This document shows positions 28,601 through 36,924 of a DNA stretch of 64,000 nucleotides, piece after piece (positions within the stretch are counted from its first letter, which is position 1; each line of letters begins with the position of its first letter). Under the pieces are notes generated by a model. It had not been told where the DNA came from, made no database searches, and saw only the letters and a list, made by a program, of their open reading frames with translations. The translations under genes and the position numbers were made by a program. The stretch is from CAVRIA01 sp963721115 (GTDB lineage: Bacteria > Desulfobacterota > Binatia > HRBIN30 > CADEER01), in the NCBI GenBank assembly GCA_963721115.1, contig CAVRIA010000023.1, forward strand, positions 40,238 through 104,237, written 5' to 3'.

Positions 28601-28810
28601 CGCTTCCTCGATGGGCTTGGTGACGCCGCTCTCCATCTCCTCGACGCTGGCGCCGGTCAGCGTCGTGGTCACCGTGACGATCGGGAAGTCGATGTTCGGG
28701 TAGAGGTCGACGGCCAGCCGGCGGTAGGAGAAGAGGCCGAGCACGACCAGAAAGCCGATCAGCATGACCGTCGTCACCGGCCGCCGGATGCAGATGTCGA
28801 CGAGGCGCAT
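25667..28810 (-). CDS. RND efflux pump, inner membrane subunit (HAE1/AcrB type)
   Basis: A 1047-aa proton-driven pump. MRLVDICIRRPVTTVMLIGF starts TM1, and YPNIDFPIVTVTTTLTGAS is the usual entry to the porter domain. TM4 has LVLSTGVVIDDAVVVLENIF with the paired Asp residues of the proton relay; GYGIT-type and VSFTLTPMLCSRFL blocks and the C-terminal LGLFMLFGIVKKNGILQIDY and MTTVMLVAGMIPIALG are all present. The ATG overlaps the adaptor stop by one base (TGATG). Substrates cannot be told from sequence; the local TetR suggests an inducible toxic compound. Confidence 0.95.
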   Translation of the reverse strand: MRLVDICIRRPVTTVMLIGFLVVLGLFSYRRLAVDLYPNIDFPIVTVTTTLTGASVEEMESGVTKPIEEALNTIEGIDELRSETHEGLSRVIVFFVLERNSEAGAQDVRDKVAAIVSHLPEGTDPPVVEKFDIESTPILSLAVSGNRDLREVTEIARKQIKEDIETLHGVGSVTLVGGLERAINIVLDTDRLAAYGLSIDQVKAAIRAQNIEVPGGHVDQGKKELILRTMGRIERVGDFSKLIVANVKGQPLTVGDIGRVEDGFVEPRNRARLDGQPAVSLLLRKQTGTNTVQVIDTVKRRLETILPTLPPDIRVEVIRDHSRFIQRSIDEVQLHLVLAAILVSLTVMLFIANLRATLIAAVAIPASIISTFTVMRWLGFTINNITMLGLVLSTGVVIDDAVVVLENIFRHMEEHGASAMQAASAATREISLAVMATTLSLVVIFLPVAFMEGQVGRFFNSYGITVAVSIMVSLLVSFTLTPMLCSRFLRVKSGRHTKERGAYALIDRAYGVILGWSLRHRWVLVLASVLTLLTTGSLFRALGKDFIPQDDQSEFEVILQTPEGFSLERTDETFRAIEARLRKLPYVTHLLTTIGDASGRLRAGEGPVTSGGIYVRLSELDQRPLSQFDVMKKARAALADFPDLRASVQNVNLFLSGGQRYTEMEFDLAGPSLAKLAGYSDAVLQRLRETPGFVDVDTTLSVRQPELHVQISREKASNFGINVRDVAGTLSTLVGGEPISTYREDQEQYDVWLRAEQRDRDDPRAIGDLEIAAPGGRLVRLANLATLSEERGPSQIDHHNRRRKVTIVANLTGIPLSTAVERVRAIVAGLDLPPAYTAEFSGRAKQLGETGTNFLLAFLLSVVFMYMILAAQFESFVHPVTILLALPLSIPFALLSLLVLHETLNVYSILGLFMLFGIVKKNGILQIDYTNTLRAQGLPRDEAILRANHVRLRPILMTTVMLVAGMIPIALGQGPGAASRAAMAKVIIGGQTLCLLLTLLMTPVAYSLFDDLGRLHPLARWTAWMRARELRAQAAEGAAGRDGVGAR

Positions 28811-29868
28811 CAGCTCTCGCTCGAACGGACCGTCACCGCGGTGCCGTTCTCCAGCTTGGCGAGGCCGGAGGTCGCGACCACCTCGTCGGCCCGCAGCCCC
28901 TCGACGATCTCGACCAGCCCCTGGTCGTCGCGCGTGCCGGTGCGCACGTGCCGCTCTTCGGCGACGCCGTCGCGGACGACGAACAGCTTGGTGACGCCGG
29001 CGAAGCTGATCACCGCCGTCTCCGGCACCATCAGGGCCTCGTCGTCGGCCCGGGTGACGATGCCGGCGCTGGCGAAGAACCCCGGCTTGAGCTGGTGCTG
29101 CGGGTTGTCGACCAGGGCCTCCACCGTCACCGAGCGATTCTCCGCGTTGGCGGCCGGGCTGATGCGGGACAGGCGGCCGGCGAACACCGCGCCGGGGTAG
29201 GCGTCGACCGCGATCTGCACCGGCTGGCCGGTCGCCAGCTCTTGCGCGAAGCGCTCCGGCACGTCACCGCGCAGCTTCAGCGGCTGGTCGGCGACGAGAT
29301 CGAACAGCGCCGTTCCGGCGCGCACGTACTCCCCCGCCGAGATCATGCGGCGGGCGACCGACCCGGTGAGCGGCGAGCGCACCTTGGTGTGGCGCAGCAG
29401 GACGTTGACCGTGTCGCGCTGCGCTTCGCTCACCGCCACCGCGGTCTGCATCGACTCGTACTCCTGCGGCGAGATGACCTTGCTCTCGCGCAGCTCCCGG
29501 CCGCGCGCCTCGTCGGCGCGCGCCTTGTCCAGAGTCGCCTCGATCTCGCGCAGGCGCGCCCGCAGGTCGTCGTCCTCGACCTCGGCCAGGATCTGCCCTT
29601 CGGTCACCCGGTCGCCGAGGTCGACGTGAATCGACTCGATCTGCCCCTCCGCCTGGCTCGACAGCGTGACCTCCTCGTTGCCGTACAGCGTGCCGACGAA
29701 CTTCAACAGCCGCTGGGTGGGGCGGAAGATCACGGGCGCGACGGTGACCGCGACCGGATCGGCTACGACAGCCGGTGCCTCCGCGGTCTTCGGGTCGCTC
29801 GGCCGGGCACAGGCGAGAAGGTGGAGCGCGCCGGCCAGGGCCAGCGCCGTGCCGATGGAACGGTGCAT
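28810..29868 (-). CDS. RND efflux periplasmic adaptor (membrane fusion lipoprotein)
   Basis: A 352-aa HlyD/AcrA-type adaptor linking the pump and outer membrane channel. Signal MHRSIGTALALAGALHLLAC with lipobox LLAC at about residue 20; lipoyl half-motifs GQIESIHVDLGDRVTEGQIL and VRSPLTGSVARRMISAGEYV, a coiled-coil hairpin between them, then beta-barrel VQIAVDAYPGAVFAGRLSRI. The start at 29868 is four bases after the tetR stop; the longer frame from 29913 overlaps tetR. It is the second gene of the efflux operon. Confidence 0.92.
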   Translation of the reverse strand: MHRSIGTALALAGALHLLACARPSDPKTAEAPAVVADPVAVTVAPVIFRPTQRLLKFVGTLYGNEEVTLSSQAEGQIESIHVDLGDRVTEGQILAEVEDDDLRARLREIEATLDKARADEARGRELRESKVISPQEYESMQTAVAVSEAQRDTVNVLLRHTKVRSPLTGSVARRMISAGEYVRAGTALFDLVADQPLKLRGDVPERFAQELATGQPVQIAVDAYPGAVFAGRLSRISPAANAENRSVTVEALVDNPQHQLKPGFFASAGIVTRADDEALMVPETAVISFAGVTKLFVVRDGVAEERHVRTGTRDDQGLVEIVEGLRADEVVATSGLAKLENGTAVTVRSSES

Positions 29869-29872
29869 GCGA

Positions 29873-30508
29873 TCAACCTCGGGAAGCGGTAATGCGGGGC
29901 GGCGCGGCACCATCGGCGGGAGCGGAGTGACCGGACAGGGCGCCGTGGACGAAGACGGTCGTGACCAGCCGCGCCAGGTCGTCGACGCGATCCGACTCGT
30001 CGCGGTACAGGCAGACGGCGCGGATCATGCCGAGCAGCATCTCCGCCGCCAGCCGCGCGCGGATGGGGCGCTCGCCGTCGCGCGGCAGCTCGGCCGCCAG
30101 CTTGCCGGCCACCAGGCCGATCAGCTCCTCGCGCCGCTTCTGCCACTCCGCCCTCTCTCCGGGCTCCAGCTTGGGCTCCTGGCGGTGCAGCAGGACGAAA
30201 AAATCGCGCCGCTCCCAGAAGAAGCCGATGACGGTGCGCGCCAGCCCCTCGACGGTCCGCTCCAGGGGAGCCTCCTGCAGCAGGACCTCGGCGATGGCCT
30301 GTTGCATGCCCTGCAGCCCGTCGACGATGGTGGCGAAATACAGGTCCTCCTTGGACGCGAAGTAGCGGTACAGCGTCCCCTTGCCCATCTTCAGGCGCGC
30401 GCTCAGGTCCTCGGTCAGCACCTCGTGGAACGGGCGTTCCGAGAATACCTCCGCGGCGCAGCGCAGGATCGCCGCGCGGGTCTCTTCACTCTTTTTCCTG
30501 CCTCGCAT
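29873..30508 (-). CDS. TetR-family repressor of the efflux operon
   Basis: A 211-aa regulator. The N-terminal HTH reads RAAILRCAAEVFSERPFHEV and ARLKMGKGTLYRYFASKEDL, the standard TetR helices with GTLYRYF as recognition helix; the C-terminal half is a divergent ligand-binding dimer domain (LVAGKLAAELPRDGERPIRA). It is the first gene of the efflux operon and a perfect palindrome lies 21 bp upstream, so autoregulation with ligand-induced release is the likely scheme. ATG 30508 is chosen because it starts MRGRKKSEETRA; the upstream open frame crosses the operator. Confidence 0.93.
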   Translation of the reverse strand: MRGRKKSEETRAAILRCAAEVFSERPFHEVLTEDLSARLKMGKGTLYRYFASKEDLYFATIVDGLQGMQQAIAEVLLQEAPLERTVEGLARTVIGFFWERRDFFVLLHRQEPKLEPGERAEWQKRREELIGLVAGKLAAELPRDGERPIRARLAAEMLLGMIRAVCLYRDESDRVDDLARLVTTVFVHGALSGHSAPADGAAPPRITASRG

Positions 30509-30528
30509 GTTCGTGCCCGAATTCCGGT

Positions 30529-30542
30529 ACTGACCGGTCAGT
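30529..30542. promoter_or_regulatory. Perfect palindromic operator upstream of tetR
   Basis: ACTGACCGGTCAGT is a perfect 14-bp palindrome located 21-34 bp upstream of the tetR start codon. The same or related cores (TGACCGGTCA) are common TetR-family operators. It most likely controls tetR and, through the operon, the whole efflux cluster. Confidence 0.7.
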
Positions 30543-30685
30543 TCTACCAGGGAACGAGGCGGAGTCAAGATGGGAAAGGCGCTCTGCCTGAGCCTTCGCT
30601 CTTGCCGTGTCTTCCGAACGATCGCCGCCCGCAATCTGACGGTGCAGGCAAGGCAAAGGCAGAGATACGGCAAGGGAGAGAGGGC

Positions 30686-31615
30686 TCAGCCGTGCCGCCC
30701 GGCGAGGGCCTCGACCCGTTCCCGGGCCGGGATCGCCGGGCGGCCGCCGAGCTCCGTGCACTGGAGGGCGGCGGCGGCGGCAGCGAAGCGAAGTGTGGCG
30801 TCGACGGTCCACCGCCGCAGCAGGCCGTACAGGCAGCCAGCGTGGAACAGGTCGCCCGCCCCGGTGCTGTCGGCCACCGCCACCGGAAACGCGGCGGCAT
30901 GGTGGAAGCCGTCGCCGTCGAGCGCCAGGGCGCCGCCGGCACCGAGCGTGACGCCGACCAGCGAGGGGCCCATGCGCCGCATGCGCCGTAGGGCAGCGCG
31001 CAGGTCGGCCAGCCCGGTGAGCCGCTGTGGGAAGCGGCCCGACACCACCGCGACGTCGGCCAGCGCCAGGAGCTCGGCGCTGCGCGGGTCCGGTTCGTCG
31101 ACGTCCAGGACGACCAGAACGCCGACCTCTCTCGCCGCCCGCGCCGCCTCGATGGCCGCCGGCACGTCGGCCGCGTCCATGAGCAGAGCGCGTCCGGCCG
31201 TCAGGAGGTCGGGCTCGATCTCGTCGGGGCGCAGCGCCAGCCCGCCCGGCCGCCACCACAGGACCGTGCGTTCTCCGGTCACTCGATCGACCAGGATCAC
31301 CGAGGTCTGGCTGCCGACCCCCGCTCGCGTGCGAGCGCCACCGAGATCGACCCCCTCTCGCTGCAGGGACGAGCGTTGCAGGCGACCGCCTTCGTCGTCG
31401 CCGAACGGTCCGACGTACGCGGTGCTCATCCCCCAGCGCTGCAGCGCGACCAGGGCGGTCGGAACCTGCCCACCGGGATGCCGCTCGTAGAGGCTCAGCT
31501 CCTGCTTGGTGCCGGCACCGGGCGGGCGCGCGGCGAGGCACACGTGGTCGAGCGTATTGAACCCGAACCCGACGACGTCGAAGCGCTTCCTCTCGGGCAG
31601 GTCGAACGGCGCCAT
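30686..31615 (-). CDS. PfkB-family sugar/nucleoside kinase
   Basis: A 309-aa ribokinase-like enzyme that phosphorylates a sugar or nucleoside hydroxyl with ATP. FDVVGFGFNTLDHVCLAARP opens the fold, HPGGQVPTALVALQRWG is the first PfkB signature and VADSTGAGDLFHAGCLYGLL the second, with the catalytic Asp in GAGD. ATG 31615 has AGGAGGAG upstream; the frame is open to 31651. It is the last gene of the exosortase H operon, 16 bp after the DUF1573 gene. The substrate is unknown. Confidence 0.9.
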   Translation of the reverse strand: MAPFDLPERKRFDVVGFGFNTLDHVCLAARPPGAGTKQELSLYERHPGGQVPTALVALQRWGMSTAYVGPFGDDEGGRLQRSSLQREGVDLGGARTRAGVGSQTSVILVDRVTGERTVLWWRPGGLALRPDEIEPDLLTAGRALLMDAADVPAAIEAARAAREVGVLVVLDVDEPDPRSAELLALADVAVVSGRFPQRLTGLADLRAALRRMRRMGPSLVGVTLGAGGALALDGDGFHHAAAFPVAVADSTGAGDLFHAGCLYGLLRRWTVDATLRFAAAAAALQCTELGGRPAIPARERVEALAGRHG

Positions 31616-31631
31616 GCTCTCCTCCTGCGCG

Positions 31632-32700
31632 TCAGCTCGAGCTCGCCGCATCCGGCAGGCTCGCCGCGGGCGACCCCTCCAACGGCGCGGCGAGGTCGGT
31701 CACGCGCGCGGCGACGGGGATCTCGACCACCGGCTGGCTCGAAGAATCGGTGCGCAGGAGCAGAGCCGCGCCGACCGCGCCGGCCCCCAGCCGGTCGCTG
31801 AGGGTGACCCGCACCCGGTACCGATACCCCTTGCGCAGCGTCTCCACCTCGGCCGCGCCGAGGTGCTCGTCCCACTCCCGGCCGGAGATCTCGACCGGCG
31901 CCTCGCCGTGGTTCTCGATCAGCGCCAGGCGCGTCGGCGCGACGCCGCGCGCAACCTCTCCGAAATCGAGCCGCGCCGGAGAGGCCGTGATCTCCTCCTC
32001 CACCCGGCCGCTCACCGCGACGCGCAGCAACGGGTGTCGATCGCTGCTGCTGCGAACGCGTACCTCCTGCGCGAAGGCGCCGAGCGGCGCGTCGGCGGCG
32101 ACCCGCAGGTCGAAGCTGCGGCCCTCGCGACCGTCGCCGAGGTCGGTCGGCACGATCGAGAAGTAGGGGCCGTCGGTCTCCATCCCCTCGACGCGCGTGC
32201 CGGCGCCGGCCAGGAGCGCGACGCCGGACGCAACCGCGCCGCCGCGCGGCACCGCACCGACCCAGGCGCGCGGCGGATCGGCCGCGAGGTCGAGCTCGAC
32301 CTCGCCGGTGAGCGCCAGCACCAGCGAGCGGTGCCCGGGGTCGTTGCTGTAGACGGTCACGGTGCGGCGCTGCGGCCCGTGGGCGGCGTCGGTGTCGCAC
32401 TCGACCTGGACCGCGGCGGTGCCGCCCGGCGGCAGCTCGGCCGGCGCGTCGGTGCTGGCCTTGCAATCGCAGCCGCTGCGCAAATCGAGGATGGCGAGCG
32501 GCAGGCCTCCGTCGTTGGTCAACGCGAAGTCGTGTGCGACGACCGCCCCCTGCGCGACTCGGCCGAAATCGTACTCGGTGTTGTCGAACGCGAGCCGCGG
32601 CGGCTCGGGCGGCGCGCCGCCGGACCCCGGACCGCCGCCCGCACAACCGCACAGGAGCAGCGGACGCGATCCAGAACGCAGCGCAGATTCCCGATCTCAC
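31632..32700 (-). pseudogene. DUF1573 lipoprotein with an N-terminal frameshift
   Basis: About 355 aa when joined. The main frame reads RLAFDNTEYDFGRVAQGAVV with FALTNDGGLPLAILDLRSGCDC, the DUF1573 (immunoglobulin-like, ASH-related) signature, repeated later as ASPARLDFGEVARGVAPTRL. GTG 32700, overlapping the preceding TGA (GTGA), begins MRSGICAAFWIAS in another frame; removing one base near 32662 joins it to LLLCGCAGGGPGSGG, giving a canonical lipoprotein signal. Without that join no usable start exists before an internal position. The protein is probably an envelope lipoprotein acting with the exosortase genes. Confidence 0.78.
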
Positions 32701-33344
32701 CGCCCGCGCCGCCTGCGCCGCCGCTCGGCTCGACTCGCGTCCGGCTTTCGGGACGCCGCCGGTGCGGGTGCCGGCAGGCGGCCCCCGAGGAGCTGCCGGA
32801 AATGAATGCCGGCCCAGATGGCGACCGGAAAGAGCTGCGTGTCCCAGCTCTGAAAGAACGCGTCGAGAAACTGATAGACCTCCGCCTGCCACTTGCTCCA
32901 GTAGCCGAGGAACAGGTGGGAGTAGAAGACCTTGATGCCGACGATGATGTCGGCGACCTGCAGGAGCAGAGCGACGCCCAGCGCCACGCCGAGGCGGACG
33001 AAGCGCGCCCGCCAGCTCGGGGCCGGGGTCGCCAGCATGAGCGGCACGAGCAGGACGAGGTTGGCCATCACCCACTCGGCCGGGATGCCCTGCGGCTGCA
33101 GTGGCGGGTCGAAGGCGGCGAAGTTGCGGTGCGTGTAGAAGATGGCCGTGCCGCGCGACATCAGCGTCGTGCCGTGGCTCCACAGCGGGTCGCTCGAGAT
33201 CTCGGTCAGCCACACGCCGATCTTCGACGCGAACAGCAGCACGTGCGTGTACGCCGGAGCGAGCGGAAGCCAGAGCAGATAGGCGGCGGCGAAGAAGACG
33301 AGCAGACGGCCGAGGAACGCCCACGGACTAATGGGCAGGCGCAT
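32697..33344 (-). CDS. Exosortase H-associated membrane protein
   Basis: A 215-aa membrane protein with about four helices (residues 10-30, 88-106, 118-136 and 175-190) and a basic C-terminal tail. PISPWAFLGRLLVFFAAAYL, FYTHRNFAAFDPPLQPQGIP and LLVPLMLATPAPSWRARF resemble the partner protein encoded beside exosortase H. ATG 33344 lies inside the 3' end of xrtH (17-nt overlap), so the two are coupled. It probably helps the exosortase find or process substrates, but no mechanism is known. Confidence 0.8.
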   Translation of the reverse strand: MRLPISPWAFLGRLLVFFAAAYLLWLPLAPAYTHVLLFASKIGVWLTEISSDPLWSHGTTLMSRGTAIFYTHRNFAAFDPPLQPQGIPAEWVMANLVLLVPLMLATPAPSWRARFVRLGVALGVALLLQVADIIVGIKVFYSHLFLGYWSKWQAEVYQFLDAFFQSWDTQLFPVAIWAGIHFRQLLGGRLPAPAPAASRKPDASRAERRRRRRGR

Positions 33345-33870
33345 CGGCGAACCGGGTGGCCCAGTACAGCCACAGAGCCACGGCGACGCAGACGACGAGA
33401 GCCTGCGCCACGTAGACATGGGTGTCGTGAAAGGCCTCGTGAAAGTAGATCCCGATCAGAAACAGCGCCGCGACGCGCACCAGATTGACCATGTGGATGG
33501 CGACGATTCCGAGCCCCGAGCCGATCAGCTTGGCCCGCCACGTGGTCGGGTAGGCGAGCACGGCGGACAGGTAGATACTCGTCGGGACCGCGCCGGAGCA
33601 GGCCGGAGCGACGTCGACCTCGAAGTTTCCCGAGCCCATGATGGTGCCCATGATGTGCATGTCGAACCCCAGGAGGGCGCTCAACGGACGCAGCAGCCAG
33701 TAGCTCATCCACGCCGCCAGGTGGGCGAGGCCGGCCCCGATGTCGACCCGGTCGACGATCGGCCCCCAGGTGAGGATGAAGAAGAATGCCGTGATCAGGA
33801 AAAGGAAGGTCCCGATCACGCGCAGGCTCACCCAGTGCGTTCTGATCGTCGCGATGATTCGACCGAGCAT
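33328..33870 (-). CDS. xrtH: Exosortase H
   Basis: A 180-aa integral membrane cysteine transpeptidase, the bacterial/archaeal sorting enzyme that cleaves C-terminal sorting signals. VDVAPACSGAVPTSIYLSAV holds the catalytic Cys, GSGLGIVAIHMVNLVRVAAL the conserved Arg, and YFHEAFHDTHVYVAQALVV the catalytic His. Its small size and the neighbouring associated protein indicate the H subtype. ATG 33870 gives MLGRIIATIRTHWVSLRVIG; the longer frame to 33987 is not needed. No protein in this window has an exosortase sorting tail, so substrates must be elsewhere. Confidence 0.88.
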   Translation of the reverse strand: MLGRIIATIRTHWVSLRVIGTFLFLITAFFFILTWGPIVDRVDIGAGLAHLAAWMSYWLLRPLSALLGFDMHIMGTIMGSGNFEVDVAPACSGAVPTSIYLSAVLAYPTTWRAKLIGSGLGIVAIHMVNLVRVAALFLIGIYFHEAFHDTHVYVAQALVVCVAVALWLYWATRFADAPAH

Positions 33871-34072
33871 GCCGTCGCCGTGAAATCCCCGGCCGCGACG
33901 ACCCGCCGTCGAACGCCCCGCGCGGCGCGCTCTTCCCGGTGACCTCGGCGACCGCGCGAATTCTACGGGGCGCCGGAGGCAAGTCAAGCGAACCTCCGCG
34001 GCCGCACGCCGAACGAGCGAGTCTGCTCCTCGTCTGGTCGCGATCCGGGCCGACCGCTATACTCCGGACGCG

Positions 34073-36406
34073 ATGCGCCCGCGCGATCTCGACGCTCTGG
34101 AGCTCCCGCGCGTCCTCGCGCGGCTGGCGGACTTCGCCGCCTCGACGGCCGGCAAGGAGGCCTGCCGCGCCCTGCGACCGAGTGTCGACGCAACGGCGGC
34201 GGAGCGCCAGGTCGAGCGCACCTGGCAGTGCTTCCGGCTCCTCGAGGAGCACGGCGATCCGCCCCTGCGCTCCTTCCCCGACGTGCGGGCCCACCTGCGG
34301 ACGGCGGCGCACGAGGGATTCGTCCTCGACGGCAAATCCCTGGTCGAAGTGCGCACCGCGTTGCAGTGCGTGCGCGAGCTCGGCGCCTTCTTCCGCCGCC
34401 ACGTGCGCGAGGCCTCGGCGCTGGCGGACCTTCCGGCGGCGCTCACCGCCTTCCCCACTCTGGAGTCGACGCTGGCGCGGGCGCTGGACGACGAGGGCGT
34501 CGTCCTCGACGAAGCGAGCGACGAGCTGGCGGCCGTGCGCGCCTCCATCCGTCGCCTGCGCGACACCCTCACCCGGCGCCTCGAGGATCTGGTCGCCCGG
34601 CGCAGCATGGCGGACGTCGTCGCCGACAGCTACGTCACGCTGCGCAACGATCGCTTCGTCGTACCCGTCCGCTCCGCCGCGGTCGGCCGCATGGGGGGCG
34701 TCGTGCAGGACCGCTCGATCTCCGGCGAAACCTTCTTCGTCGAGCCGCTGTTCGCCGTCGAACTCAACAATCAGCTCCTCTTGGCCGTGCGCGAGGAGGA
34801 GGCCATCGTACGCCGCATCCTCGCCGACCTGACCGCGCTGGTGCGCGCCGAGCGGGAGGCGATCGAGGGCGCCATCGAGGCTCTGGTCGCCGCCGAGTGC
34901 CTGATCGCGCGCGCCCGTTTCGGCCGCGCCTATCGCTGCACGCGGCCGCGCTTCAGCGGCGGCGCGATCCGCCTCGTCGAGGCGCGCCACGCCGGCCTGC
35001 TGTTCACCGACCGGCCGGTCACGCCGATCGACGTCGTGCTGCCCGCCGACCGCGCCGTCCTCGTCGTCACCGGCCCCAACACCGGCGGCAAGACGGTCGC
35101 CCTCAAGACGCTCGGGCTCACCGCTCTCATGGCGCAGAGCGGCCTTCTGGTTCCAGCCGCGGAGGGAGCGCAGATGCCGTGCTTCGCCGCCATCTTCACC
35201 GACATCGGCGACGAGCAGAACATCGAGCGCGACCTCTCCACCTTCTCCGCCCACATCGCCAACCTGTGCGAGATCCTCGCCTCCGACGTCCGCGGCCCCC
35301 TGGTCCTGCTCGACGAGCCGGGCGTCGGCACGGACCCGGAGGAGGGCGCCGCGCTCGCCGTCGGCATCATTCAGGAGCTCGAGCGGCTCGGCGCGCGCCT
35401 GGCGGTGACGACGCACTACACCCCGGTCAAGACCTTCGCCCTCGAACGCGAGAGCTGTGTCGTAGCGGCGGTCGACTTCGACGTCGAGACGCTCACCCCC
35501 CACTATCGTCTCGTCTACCACTCCCTCGGGCGCAGCCTGGCCCTGCCCATCGCGCGCCGACTCGGTCTTCCGGAGACGGTCCTGGAGAGCGCAGAGCGGG
35601 CGCGCTCGGAGCAGTCGCGCGCCTTCGGTACCGCGCTGGAGCAGCTCGAGGCCACCCGCCGCCGGCTGGAGAGCGAGCTCGCCGCCGCCGCCCGGCGCGC
35701 CAGCGAGCTGGCGGCCGAGGAGGCCGAATCGCGCCGGCTGCTCGACGAGCTGCGGGAACGCCGTCGCAGCGCCTGGCGCGACGAGCTGCGCGAGGCGCGC
35801 GAGTTCGTGCGCGAGCTCAAAGCGGAAGGACGGGAGCACCTGAAGGCGATACGCGGCGCCGCCGAGCAGCGCGCCGGCTTCGAAGTCTTCGTGCGCCGCC
35901 AGGAGAGTGAGATCGCCGAGCGCGAGGCGGAGCCGCGCGCCGAACGGGCGGAGCCGGCGTCGCCCGGTCCCCTGCGGCCCGGAGACACGGTCGAGGTGGG
36001 CTCCCGGCACCTGCGTGGAGAGCTGCTGTCGGTGGACGGGGCGCGTGCCTGGATCCAGCGCGGCACGCTCCGCTTCGAGGTTCCCGCCGATCAGTTGCGC
36101 CGGGTGGGCGGCGCCGCGCCGGCGCCGCCCGTTCACGTCCGACTGGCGAGCCGCGACGAGGCGCCGCTCGGCGAGATCAGCCTGATCGGCCTGCGTGCGC
36201 GCGACGCCGTGGCACAGCTCGATTCGTTCCTCGACCGAGCCGTGCAGGCGCAGCAGGAGAGCGTGCGGATCGTGCACGGTCTCGGCAGCGGCGCCCTGCG
36301 CCGCGCCGTGCACGACTATCTGTCCACCTCGCCCTACTGCGCCGAGTTCCGGGGCGGCGAGGGACAGGAAGGCGGCGGCGTCACCGTCGCCCGCATCGCC
36401 CGCTGA
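34073..36406 (+). CDS. mutS2: MutS2 endonuclease/ribosome-rescue ATPase
   Basis: A 777-aa MutS2. Core domain residues 1-310 with SYVTLRNDRFVVPVR and SISGETFFVEPL; ABC ATPase with Walker A GPNTGGKT at 334-341 and Walker B LVLLDEPGVGTDPEEG (Asp414, Glu415); coiled coil 525-620; KOW-like segment; Smr domain 700-777 with RIVHGLGSGALRRAVHDYL. The Smr LDLRG motif is changed to LIGLRA, so a catalytic acid used by some Smr nucleases is missing. MutS2 suppresses recombination and splits collided ribosomes. It is the first gene after the divergent xrtH operon. Confidence 0.94.
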   Translation: MRPRDLDALELPRVLARLADFAASTAGKEACRALRPSVDATAAERQVERTWQCFRLLEEHGDPPLRSFPDVRAHLRTAAHEGFVLDGKSLVEVRTALQCVRELGAFFRRHVREASALADLPAALTAFPTLESTLARALDDEGVVLDEASDELAAVRASIRRLRDTLTRRLEDLVARRSMADVVADSYVTLRNDRFVVPVRSAAVGRMGGVVQDRSISGETFFVEPLFAVELNNQLLLAVREEEAIVRRILADLTALVRAEREAIEGAIEALVAAECLIARARFGRAYRCTRPRFSGGAIRLVEARHAGLLFTDRPVTPIDVVLPADRAVLVVTGPNTGGKTVALKTLGLTALMAQSGLLVPAAEGAQMPCFAAIFTDIGDEQNIERDLSTFSAHIANLCEILASDVRGPLVLLDEPGVGTDPEEGAALAVGIIQELERLGARLAVTTHYTPVKTFALERESCVVAAVDFDVETLTPHYRLVYHSLGRSLALPIARRLGLPETVLESAERARSEQSRAFGTALEQLEATRRRLESELAAAARRASELAAEEAESRRLLDELRERRRSAWRDELREAREFVRELKAEGREHLKAIRGAAEQRAGFEVFVRRQESEIAEREAEPRAERAEPASPGPLRPGDTVEVGSRHLRGELLSVDGARAWIQRGTLRFEVPADQLRRVGGAAPAPPVHVRLASRDEAPLGEISLIGLRARDAVAQLDSFLDRAVQAQQESVRIVHGLGSGALRRAVHDYLSTSPYCAEFRGGEGQEGGGVTVARIAR

Positions 36407-36471
36407 CGCACCTTGACGCTGCCGGGAGAACGTGGTCAACGGCAACAAGGACCAATCACAGGAGGCGAGCC

Positions 36472-36792
36472 ATGGCCAAACGACGCGGAGATCGAATCTC
36501 GCAGCTGATCAAAGACGTGGAGTCGTCGACGAAGCGCCTGCGCACCGACATCCGGAAGCGCGCCAACGCCACCGGGCTGCTGAAGAACCTGCAGACCGCG
36601 GCGGCGCAGTTGCGCAAGCGCGCCGCCGCGGCGGCGGGGCAGGTCGAGAAGTACGTTCACGAGCTGCGCAAGGAGCTCGAAGGATCGGCCGGGCAGGCGG
36701 CAAAGAAGGCGAAGGCGGCAAAGCGATCGGCGTCGGCCACCAAGGCGGCGGCGACGCGCCGGCGCACCGCGGCCTCTTCGCGCAAGAAGTAG
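36472..36792 (+). CDS. Small Lys/Ala/Arg-rich histone-like protein
   Basis: A 106-aa basic protein. Residues 1-70 form an amphipathic helix-rich region (SQLIKDVESSTKRLRTDIRK, VEKYVHELRKELEG); residues 75-106 are a Lys/Ala/Arg/Ser-rich tail (AAKKAKAAKRSASATKAA) like histone H1-type bacterial proteins. It probably binds nucleic acid. AGGAGGCGAGCC precedes ATG 36472. It may be transcribed with mutS2, 65 bp upstream. Confidence 0.7.
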   Translation: MAKRRGDRISQLIKDVESSTKRLRTDIRKRANATGLLKNLQTAAAQLRKRAAAAAGQVEKYVHELRKELEGSAGQAAKKAKAAKRSASATKAAATRRRTAASSRKK

Positions 36793-36924
36793 ACTCGCCC
36801 GCGATCGCGGTCCGCAAGAGCCTGCGGCGCGGATGGTCTCGCGTAGGAGGCCAGTGAAAATGCAGGCTGGCCTGGGCGGGCCATCGGCGCCTGCACCCGG
36901 GATCCGGTGAGAGATGCAGGCTAG

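Noticed and set aside
25643..29200. 1185-codon frame antisense to the RND pump
   Set aside because: Gln/His/Asp/Arg-rich translation typical of antisense of a GC-rich gene; the opposite strand has an unmistakable RND pump.
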